Source: Neocallimastix lanati (nom. inval.)
Taxonomy: Eukaryota; Neocallimastigomycota; Neocallimastigomycetes; Neocallimastigales; Neocallimastigaceae
NCBI GenBank assembly: GCA_016946835.1
Contig: JACVTC010000727.1
Span: forward strand, 1 to 10,743
Direction of reading: 5' to 3'
Length of the DNA: 10,743 nt
Shown piece by piece: positions 1 to 6,676 of the stretch. Position 1 is the stretch's first letter. Each line of letters opens with the position of its first letter. The notes under the pieces were generated by a model, which was not told the origin of the DNA, searched no databases, and saw only the letters and a list, made by a program, of their open reading frames with translations. Both the position numbers and the translations under genes were made by a program.

Positions 1-1130
1 ATTTATTATGTTATTTTTAGTTTTATTTTTATTAATCTTTCTTTGAAATATCACTTAACTTTAAACTTGATAACTTGATAAAAAAAAAAAGTATTAATAA
101 GTGTTCCTTTTAGCGAATAGAAAAAGGGTGAGTAAATCAATATAGTTTTAAAATTTAAAAAAAAAAAAAATTTCTATTAACCCTCATTTAATTAATTTAA
201 TTAATTGTAAAATAAAAAAAAATAAAATAAAATAAAATAAAATATTAAAGAATTAATCAAATATAAAAAATAAAAAATTTATGTTCATCTTAACATAAAT
301 TAAGAAGTATTAATTACAATACATTTGAAATAAAAAAAATAAAATAATAATAATAATTAATATTAATAAAAATTTATTATCAAAATATAATCAAATATTA
401 ATAAAAATAATTATAAAAATAAAAAAATTTATTTTTCTTATCCATATAAAATATTCAAATTAATTAAAATATTCTAATTAAAAATTGAAATAATTTATTA
501 CTTTTATTTTACAAAAATCATTTCTTAACAATTATTCAAGCATTATTATAAAATTTCAAAATAATTAATTATTATATATTATTTTATTCCGAAAGTAATA
601 AATTAACTTATTTTATTAATACTGAAATGATTTTTTTTTTTTTTAACTTACTTAATATAATCAAGTTTTTCGTAAAAGATTCTTTAATTTTTTTTTTTTT
701 TCATATTTTTAGGTTAATTTGAAAATATCAATTCAATTTAATTATTAGATTTTTTTGATAAACTATGATAATATTAGGTTATTTATGGGATAACTTTAAC
801 CTTTGAGTTTTATAATTACAAAATTGAAGAAGTCAACCGTTTTTAAAGTATAAAATAGGCAATAAATTTAAATATACTATAACAATAATATACCTAAAAC
901 TATAAATATAATATAATATAATTAATAGTAAATATTTTAATAACCGAATATTAAATTTTAATCATTGTTGATTAATATAAAATAGAGTATACACTTTCCC
1001 TACCCCATAAATCATATTATTCTTTCTTAATAACTAGATTTATGGGAAATGTAAAATTATGTGAAATATACGTGAAATAACAAAAATAAATTGAAACCTA
1101 TTATATATAAATTTATACATTAATTATAAA
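1..1130. other. A/T-rich intergenic DNA, no gene seen
   Basis: No reading frame with protein-like composition is visible on either strand. The stretch is A/T runs with small simple repeats: an 8-base tandem (ACTTGATA twice, 65-80), an AATAA/AAAAT run at about 213-243, and poly-T runs near 630-645 and 690-700. Small perfect inverted repeats occur at 276-301 (10-base arms, 6-base loop) and 1004-1046 (CCCATAAATC with GATTTATGGG). A slightly less A/T-rich patch at about 92-128 could be the edge of something outside the window, but nothing in it can be identified. Confidence 0.7.
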
Positions 1131-1244
1131 TCCTGAACTTGAAATTTTGTCATTTAATTATTTATTTATTTATTTATTTATATATCCTGAACTATTGAAA
1201 TTTTGTCATTTAATTATTTATTTATTTATTTATTTATTTATATA
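1131..1244. repeat. Tandem duplication of a 54-60 base block ending in TTTA repeats
   Basis: Two adjacent copies, 1131-1184 and 1185-1244, each start with TCCTGAACT, continue through GAAATTTTGTCATTTAATTA and end in a TTTA array. The second copy has two extra bases near its start and a longer TTTA tail. TTTA/TTTTA repeats then continue to about 1350. The 64-codon open frame across this area (1147-1341) is just translated TTTA repeat and is not called as a gene. Confidence 0.85.
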
Positions 1245-1515
1245 TATTTTATTTATCTTATTATTTATTTATTTATTTTATTATTTTATTTATTTTATTA
1301 TTTATTTATTTATTTTATTATTTATTTATTTTATTTATTAATTTAATTTATTTTATTTTATTTTTTACTTTCTATATTTATAGTAGTTTATAATATTTAA
1401 AAAAAAAACGGTCAATTCCAAGAAAAAATAAATAAATTTGAATAATCAACGGACGACGGCCATTTGAAGTTTTTTCTTTTTTTTTATTAAATTTAATTAA
1501 TTTAACCATAAAATA

Positions 1516-1589
1516 TTTAATTTAATTTAATTTAATTTAATTTAATTTAATTTAATTTAATTTAATTTAATTTAATTTAATTTAATTTA
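1516..1589. repeat. (TTTAA)n pentanucleotide microsatellite, about 15 units
   Basis: Fourteen uninterrupted TTTAA units run from 1516 to 1585, followed by a final unit that changes to TTTAG. Degenerate TTTAA-like sequence precedes it from about 1490. It lies in non-coding DNA. Confidence 0.95.
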
Positions 1590-1661
1590 GCCAAATTTAA
1601 AAACAAAAAAATAAACAAAAATCAAAAAAAAAATGTTTTTAATTAAGATATTATTTAATTT

Positions 1662-1877
1662 ATTATAATTTTTTTATTTTATTATAATTTTTTTATTTTA
1701 TTATAATTTTTTTATTTTATTATAATTTTTTTATTTTATTATAATTTTTTTATTTTATTATAATTTTTTTATTTTATTATAATTTTTTTATTTTATTATA
1801 ATTTTTTTTTTATTTTATTAATTTTTTTTTATTTTATTAATTTTTTTATTTTATTATAATTTTTTTATTTTATTATT
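1662..1877. repeat. 19-bp A/T minisatellite, about 8 regular units plus degenerate ones
   Basis: The motif ATTATAATTTTTTTATTTT recurs with an exact 19-base period, its ATTATAA core starting at 1662, 1681, 1700, 1719, 1738, 1757, 1776 and 1795. From about 1802 the units vary in T-run length and lose part of the core, and the array fades out near 1877. It is made only of A and T. Confidence 0.93.
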
Positions 1878-2203
1878 TATATAAATAATATATAAATATT
1901 TTAATTACTATATTTAATATTTATTATTTGTTTAATTTTTTTTTAATTATAAAAAAAAATTACAAAAATAAGTAAATAAATAAAAATAAAAATATTAAAT
2001 AAAGAAATAATAAATCAAAATAATTTTTTTTAAAGGAAAAAAAAAAAAAGTATTAAATTTTATTGATATGTTTTTTCCCACAATTTTTATAGTAAAAAAA
2101 GAATATTTCTTTTTTTCTTTTTTAGTATTTTAAATGATATTTTTTATTTTTTATTTTTATTTTTTTCTCTAATTATTATTTTTTTTCTTATTTATTAAGT
2201 AAT
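1878..2203. other. A/T-rich region upstream of the long ankyrin array
   Basis: Poly-A and poly-T tracts with no coding signal. If the array downstream is transcribed, this is where its promoter would be, but base composition alone cannot show a TATA box or start site. A patch TTTTTTCCCACAATTTTTATAG (written here only as its position, about 2071-2092) and the pyrimidine-rich stretch at about 2105-2195 are the only textured segments. I see no trace of the N-terminal region carried by the second ankyrin gene at 9503. Confidence 0.5.
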
Positions 2204-2245
2204 ATGTGTATTATCAAAACTTCATTAATGAAATATATCATTTAA

Positions 2246-2705
2246 CTATCTGAATACCCATATGCATGCTATAGTGGAGATGAATATTTAGTTGAATACT
2301 TGGTGAAAAAGAGAGCAAATATAAATAAAGAAAATAAAAATGGTGAAACGCCTTTATTTAATGCATGCAATAGTGGAAATATAGAATTAGTAAAATATTT
2401 AGTAGAACAGGGTGTGGATATAGATAAAGAAAATAAAATTGACGGTACACCTTTATTTAATGCATGCGCTAGTGAAAATAAAGAATTAGTAGAATACCTA
2501 GTAGAACATGGAGTTGATATAAATCAAAAAAATATAAATGGTGAAACCCCTTTATTTTACGCATGTAAAAGTGGGAATAAGGAGTTAGTAGAATGTATAG
2601 TAGATCTTGGAGCCGATATAAATAAAGAAAATAAAAGTGGAATAACCCCTTTATTTGGTGCATGTAAAAGTGGAAATAAAGAATTAGTAAAATATTTAGT
2701 AAAAA
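2246..2705 (+). CDS. Ankyrin array block 1 (repeats 1-5)
   Basis: First open block, in the frame of position 2246. It opens directly after an in-frame TAA (2243-2245) with no ATG before recognisable repeat sequence (YACYSGDEYLVEYL at about 2261-2302), so it is a 5'-incomplete fragment or an exon whose upstream part I cannot place. Four complete repeats follow, with TPLFNAC, TPLFNAC, TPLFYAC and TPLFGAC starts. It ends where a five-A run (2701-2705) replaces the four-A run expected in LVKHGAD; the old frame then reads to a TAA at 2723. An initiation at 2300 would need a TTG codon, which is implausible in a eukaryotic nuclear gene. Confidence 0.7.
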
Positions 2706-2782
2706 CATGGAGCAGATATAAATAAAGAAAATAATGATGGTGAAACACCTTTATTTGGTGCATGTGAGAGTGAAAAAAAAGA
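2706..2782 (+). CDS. Ankyrin array bridging segment in shifted frame
   Basis: About 26 codons in the +1 frame restore the second half of repeat 5 (HGADINKENNDGE) and the start of repeat 6 (TPLFGACESEKKE). At 2784-2786 the expected GAATTAGTA reads GAATGGTA, one base short, which returns the reading to the original frame; two substitutions nearby enlarge the A run at 2773-2780. The paired +1 and -1 breaks 80 bases apart keep everything else in register. This segment is too short to stand as an independent gene and belongs to the same array. Confidence 0.65.
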
Positions 2783-3676
2783 ATGGTAAAATATTTAGTG
2801 GAACATGGAGCAAATATAAATAAGGAAAGTGAGGATGGAAGAACACCATTATTTAGTGCATGTGAGAGTGGAAATAATGAATTAGTAGAATACTTAATAG
2901 ATCATGGAGCAGATATAAATCAAGAAAGTGAGGATGGAAGAACACCATTATTTGATGCATGTGAGAGTGGAAATAATGAATTAGTAGAATACTTAATAGA
3001 TCATGGAGCAGATATAAATCAAGAAAATAACGATGATGATACACCATTATTTGCTGCATGTAAAAGTGGAAATAAGAAATTAGTAAAATATTTAGTAGAA
3101 AATAGAGTGAATATAAATAAAGAAAACAAAAATGGTAGTACACCTTTATTTAATGCATGCTATATCGGAAATAAAGATTTAGTGGAATACTTAGTGAAAA
3201 AGAGAGCAAATATAAATAAAGTAAATAAAAGTGGAATAACACCTTTATTTGGTGCATGCAAAAGTGGAAATATAGAATTAGTAGAATGTTTAGTAGAACA
3301 TGGAGCAAATATAAATAAAGAAAGTAAAAATGGTGAAATACCATTATTTGATGCATGTGAGAGTAGAAATAATAAATTAGTAGAATATTTAGTAGAATAT
3401 GGAGCAGATATAGATAAAGAAAATGAAGATGGTGAAACACCTTTATTTAATGCATGCTATAGTGGAAATAAAGATTTAGTAGAATATTTAGTAGAACATG
3501 GAGCAGATATAAATAAAGAAAATAAGAATGGTAAAACACCATTATTTAATGCATGTAAAAGTGGAAATAAGAAATTAGTAAAATATTTAGTAAAACATAG
3601 TGCGGATATAAATAAAGAAAGTGAGGATGGAAGAACAGCATTATTTGGTGCATGTGAGAGTGGAATAAAGAATTAG
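2783..3676 (+). CDS. Ankyrin array block 2 (repeats 6-15)
   Basis: An open block of 297 codons whose first codon happens to be ATG (2783), although that ATG lies inside a repeat helix and is probably internal rather than a true start. It contains about nine and a half uninterrupted repeats. Repeats 7 and 8 (2831-2929 and 2930-3028) are 96 of 99 bases identical, a recent tandem duplication. The block ends where GGAAAT has become GGAAT (3662-3666), so after ACESG the old frame reads into TAG at 3674. The usual helix sequence continues at once in another frame. Confidence 0.75.
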   Translation: MVKYLVEHGANINKESEDGRTPLFSACESGNNELVEYLIDHGADINQESEDGRTPLFDACESGNNELVEYLIDHGADINQENNDDDTPLFAACKSGNKKLVKYLVENRVNINKENKNGSTPLFNACYIGNKDLVEYLVKKRANINKVNKSGITPLFGACKSGNIELVECLVEHGANINKESKNGEIPLFDACESRNNKLVEYLVEYGADIDKENEDGETPLFNACYSGNKDLVEYLVEHGADINKENKNGKTPLFNACKSGNKKLVKYLVKHSADINKESEDGRTALFGACESGIKN

Positions 3677-3966
3677 TAAAATATTTAGTGGAACATGGAG
3701 CAAATATAAATAAAGAAAGTGAGGATGGAAGAACACCGTTATTTGGTGCTTGTGAGAATGGAAATAAGAAATTAGTAGAATATTTAGTAGAACATGGAGC
3801 AGATATAGATAAAAAAAATGAAGATGGAAGAACACCTTTATTTGTTGCATGTGAAAATGAAAATAAAGATTTGGTTGAATATTTATTAGAACATGGATCA
3901 GATATAAATCAAGAAAATAAATATAATGAAACACCATTACTCAAGGCAATTGAAAAAGAAATATAG
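3664..3966 (+). CDS. Ankyrin array block 3 (repeats 15-18)
   Basis: This frame picks up with NKELVKYLVEHGANINKES at 3664 and carries two complete repeats (TPLFGACENG and TPLFVACENE starts) plus halves on both sides. It has no plausible start codon; the first candidate, at 3688, is a GTG in the middle of a repeat. It closes in repeat 18 at about 3953-3959, where one base is missing before AATATAGATTTA, so the frame meets TAG at 3964. Repeat 18 is also divergent: it has LLKAIEK in place of the usual LFxACxSG, lacking the family's Phe and Cys. Confidence 0.7.
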   Translation, partial: NKELVKYLVEHGANINKESEDGRTPLFGACENGNKKLVEYLVEHGADIDKKNEDGRTPLFVACENENKDLVEYLLEHGSDINQENKYNETPLLKAIEKEI

Positions 3967-5261
3967 ATTTAGTAAAATACTTAGTGAAAAATGGAGCAGA
4001 TATAAATAAAGAAAATGAAGATGGAAGAACACCATTATTCAAGGCATATAAAAGTGGAAATAAAGAATTAGTAGAATATTTAGTAGATCTTGGAGTAGAT
4101 ATAGATAAAGAAAATGAAGATGGAAGAACACTTTTATTAGTTGCATGTGAAAATGAAAATAAAGATTTGGTTGAATTTTTAGTGGAACATAGAGCAAATA
4201 TAAATAAAGAAAGTAAAAATGGTGAAACACCATTATTTGAAGCATGCTATAGTGGAAATAAAGATTTAGTAAAATATTTAATAGAAAAAGGAGCAAATAT
4301 AAATAAAGAAAATAAAAATGGAAGAACACCTATATTTAATGCATGCTATAGTGGAAATAAAAATTTAGTAGAATATTTAATAGTGAAACATAAAGCAGAT
4401 ATAAATAAAGTAAATAAAAATGGTGAAACACCTTTATTTGGTGCATGTAAAAATGGAAATAAGGAATTAGTAAAATATTTAGTAGAACAGGGTGTGGATA
4501 TAAATAAAGAAAATAAAAATGATAGCACACCTTTATTTAATGCATGCTACAGCGGAAATAAATATTTAGTTGAATATTTAGTGAAAAATGGAGCAAATAT
4601 AAATAAAGAAAATAAAAATGGTGAAACGCCTTTATTTAATGCATGTCATAGTGGAAATAAAGATTTAGTAGAATATTTAATGGATCTTGGAGCAGATATA
4701 AATAAAGAAAATAATGATGGTGAAATACCATTATTTATTGCATGTAGAAATACAAATGAAGAATTAGTAGAATACTTAGTTGATCATGGAGCAGAAATAA
4801 ATAAAGAAAGAAACAATCTTGAAACACCATTATTTGATGCATGTAAAAGTGGAAATAAGGAATTAGTAAAATACTTAGTGAAAAATGGAGCAGATATAAA
4901 TAAAGTAAATAAAAGCGGAATAACACCTTTATTTGGTGCATGTAAAAGTGGAAATAAGGAATTAGTAAAATATTTAGTGAAACATGGAGCAGATAAAAAT
5001 AAAGAAAGTGTGGATGGAAGAACACCATTATTTGGTGCATGTAAAAGTGGAAATAAAGAATTAGTAAAATATTTAGTAAAACATAGTGTGGATATAAATA
5101 AAGAAAGTATGGATGGAAGAACACCATTATTTGGTGCATGTGAGAGTGGAAATAAAGACTTAGTAGAATACTTAGTAGATCATGGAGCAGATATAAGTAA
5201 AGAAGAAACAATTTTGAAACACCATTATTTGATGCATGTAGAAGTACAAATAATGAATTAG
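3960..5261 (+). CDS. Ankyrin array block 4 (repeats 18-30), longest open block
   Basis: About 433 codons of uninterrupted repeats beginning with NIDLVKYLVKNGADINKEN. It includes one 34-residue unit (repeat 22, with IVKHKADIN instead of VEHGADIN). Repeats 27-29 share the KVNKSGITPLFGAC junction seen elsewhere in the array. The loop of repeat 26 (KERNNLE) gives a local control for the break at the end: repeat 30 has the same loop with one A missing at 5201-5206 (AGAAGAAAC against AGAAAGAAAC), after which the frame runs out of register to TGA or TAA-type termination at 5259-5261. The GTG at 3984 is not a credible eukaryotic start. Confidence 0.77.
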   Translation, partial: NIDLVKYLVKNGADINKENEDGRTPLFKAYKSGNKELVEYLVDLGVDIDKENEDGRTLLLVACENENKDLVEFLVEHRANINKESKNGETPLFEACYSGNKDLVKYLIEKGANINKENKNGRTPIFNACYSGNKNLVEYLIVKHKADINKVNKNGETPLFGACKNGNKELVKYLVEQGVDINKENKNDSTPLFNACYSGNKYLVEYLVKNGANINKENKNGETPLFNACHSGNKDLVEYLMDLGADINKENNDGEIPLFIACRNTNEELVEYLVDHGAEINKERNNLETPLFDACKSGNKELVKYLVKNGADINKVNKSGITPLFGACKSGNKELVKYLVKHGADKNKESVDGRTPLFGACKSGNKELVKYLVKHSVDINKESMDGRTPLFGACESGNKDLVEYLVDHGADISKEETILKHHYLMHVEVQIMN

Positions 5262-6106
5262 TAAAATATTTAGTAAACCATGGAGCAGATATAAATAAAG
5301 TAAATATAAGTGGAATAACACCTTTATTTGGTGCATGTAAAAATGGAAATAAGGAATTAGTAAAATATTTAGTAGAACAGGGTGTGGATATAAATAAAGA
5401 AAATAAAAATGGTAGCACGCCTTTATTTAATGCATGCTATAGTGGAAATAAGGAATTAGTAAAATATTTAGTAGAACAGGGTGTGGATATAAATAAAGAA
5501 AATAAAAATGGTAGCACGCCTTTATTTAATGTATGCTATAGTGGAAATAAAGATTTAGTAAAATGCTTAGTAAAGTATGGAGCAAATATAAATAAAAAAA
5601 ATAAAGATAGCAAAACAGTATTATTTAATGCATGCTTTAGTGGAAATAAAGATTTAGTAGCATACTTAGTAGTGGAATGTGAAGCAGATATAAATAAAGA
5701 AGATAAAGATGGTCAAACACCATTATTTATTGCATGTACTAATAGTAATAAAAATTTTATTGAATATTTAGTGGAACATGGAGCGGAAATAAATAAAGAA
5801 AATAAAAATGGAGAAACACCATTATTTTATGCATGCAGAAATGGAAAAAAAGATTTTGCAAAATATTTAGTAGAAAATGGAGCAGAAATAAATAAAGAAA
5901 ATAAACGTGGAATAACATCTATATTTGGTGCATGTAAAAGTGGAAATAAAGATTTAGTAGAATACTTAGTAGTGGAATGTGAAGCAGATATAAATAAAGA
6001 AGATAAAGATGGTCAAACTCTATTATTTTATGCACTTAAAAGTGGAAATAAAGATTTGGTAGAATGCTTAAAAGAACATGAAGCAGATATAAATAAAAAA
6101 AAATAA
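5207..6106 (+). CDS. Ankyrin array block 5 (repeats 30-39, C-terminal end)
   Basis: About 300 codons from NNFETPLFDAC to the stop at 6104-6106. It holds the tandem pair 5351-5449 and 5450-5548 (98 of 99 bases identical) and two 34-residue units with VVECEADIN (repeats 35 and 38). The final repeat is distinctive: FYALKSGNKDLVECL has Leu where other repeats have the conserved Cys, and the second ankyrin gene ends in the same FYALKS unit, so this marks the family's C-terminal end. Termination falls in an A-rich run after INKKK. More repeat-like sequence lies beyond the stop. Confidence 0.78.
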   Translation, partial: NNFETPLFDACRSTNNELVKYLVNHGADINKVNISGITPLFGACKNGNKELVKYLVEQGVDINKENKNGSTPLFNACYSGNKELVKYLVEQGVDINKENKNGSTPLFNVCYSGNKDLVKCLVKYGANINKKNKDSKTVLFNACFSGNKDLVAYLVVECEADINKEDKDGQTPLFIACTNSNKNFIEYLVEHGAEINKENKNGETPLFYACRNGKKDFAKYLVENGAEINKENKRGITSIFGACKSGNKDLVEYLVVECEADINKEDKDGQTLLFYALKSGNKDLVECLKEHEADINKKK

Positions 6107-6180
6107 ATAAAGTGAAGCGCCATTTTATAAGGTATGTAAATAGAAATAAAGATTTAAATAAAATATTTAAAAAACATGAA
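6107..6180 (+). pseudogene. Decayed terminal ankyrin repeat beyond the stop
   Basis: Just past the stop, the frame of 6111 reads SEAPFYKVCK, and after one slip continues as NKDLNKIFKKHE, an ankyrin repeat without its usual strength. TAA at 6108 lies directly before it. The same relic, with the same TAA before AGTGAAGC, follows the second gene at 10429-10510. The last repeat was therefore probably already dead or untranslated before the two genes separated. Confidence 0.65.
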
Positions 6181-6259
6181 ATATACTTTATAATAATAAT
6201 GTTTTAAAGCTATATTATAAATTTATTATATAAAATTAATAATAAAAAATTTAAAACAA

Positions 6260-6260
<1 letters not shown>

Positions 6261-6335
<75 letters not shown>
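6261..6335. repeat. (ATT)25 microsatellite
   Basis: Seventy-five bases of perfect ATT repeat, followed by four TTTTA-type units. The corresponding place in the second 3' flank (10581-10600) has under seven ATT units, so the array expanded here or contracted there after the duplication. Confidence 0.95.
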
Positions 6336-6496
6336 TTATTTTATTTTATTTTATTTTTTATATTCTCTAATTTAAGACTTTTATTTTATTTAAATAAAAA
6401 TTAGTCACTTTTTTTTTTTATTATTATTATATAAAAAAAGTCTTCTTTTAATTTTCTTTTTTTTAATTTTTTTTTAAAAGTAGTTATTACATAATA

Positions 6497-6645
6497 TAAT
6501 AATATTTAAAAATATATAATAATTGAATGATTAATGAATGATTATTACTTTTTTTTTTTATTATAAAATATAATTTATATTAAAATATAAATTATATTAA
6601 TTTTTTTTAAAATTATATAAATATAAATATATATGAAAATAAGTG

Positions 6646-6676
<31 letters not shown>

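Larger units (their letters stand above)
2204..6106 (+). pseudogene. Giant ankyrin-repeat gene (about 39 repeats), frame interrupted
   Basis: A continuous ladder of 33-residue ankyrin repeats with consensus TPLFNACxSGNKELVEYLV then EHGADINKENKNGE. The repeats are recognised by TPL, the central A-C, the G-N-x-x-L-V helix and the GADIN loop. About 39 units run from 2252 to 6106; units 22, 35 and 38 have 34 residues. Ankyrin solenoids bind proteins; nothing else is fused here, so the partner and cell location are unknown. Five single-base breaks move the frame (+1 at 2701-2705, -1 near 2784, 3663, 3956 and 5203), all in or beside A-rich runs. With those followed there is no nonsense codon in about 1,280 codons, which suits assembly errors or very recent loss better than long decay. 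At the 5' end an in-frame ATG (2204) meets TAA at 2243, and repeat 1 lacks TPLF, so the true start is missing or damaged. The stop is TAA at 6104. Confidence 0.8.
6022..6496 (+). repeat. Duplicated 3' gene end and flank, copy 1
   Basis: From the FYALKS repeat through the stop and some 390 bases of flank, this block aligns with 10342-10743. Shared landmarks, in order, are AATAAAGTGAAGC, TTTTATAAGGTATGTAAA, CATGAAATATACTTTATAAT, an ATT array, ATATTCTCT, TTTAAGACTTTTATTTTATT, AAATAAAAATTA, and TAGTTATTACAT. The main length difference is the ATT array. The end at 6496 corresponds to the window edge at 10743, so the duplication may be longer. If transcripts end here, AATAAA-like sequence inside the palindrome near 6383-6398 is a possible polyadenylation region, but in this base composition it proves nothing. 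Confidence 0.85.

Noticed and set aside
276-301. 10-base stem with 6-base loop
   Set aside because: Made almost wholly of A/T pairs; chance explains it.
1147-1341. 64-codon frame of LFIYLFIY repeats
   Set aside because: Pure translation of the TTTA microsatellite.
2701-2786. Programmed ribosomal frameshifting at the A runs
   Set aside because: Breaks of both signs at five unrelated places, with no shared slippery heptamer or downstream structure, fit sequence error or mutation better.
2783-3676. Block 2 as an independent gene starting at ATG 2783
   Set aside because: The ATG lies inside a repeat helix, and the reading continues uninterrupted upstream in a shifted frame, so it is part of the same array.
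4735-5418. Long open frames on the minus strand across the ankyrin array (up to 227 codons)
   Set aside because: They are antisense shadows: the proteins are periodic LYLYLLHxLLNILLIxYFHFYMHQ strings that mirror the 99-base unit, and they exist only because the forward repeats lack the complementary stop triplets.
2246-6106. CRISPR-like regular repeats
   Set aside because: The 99-base period is coding, with codon-level conservation of ankyrin residues and no spacer structure.
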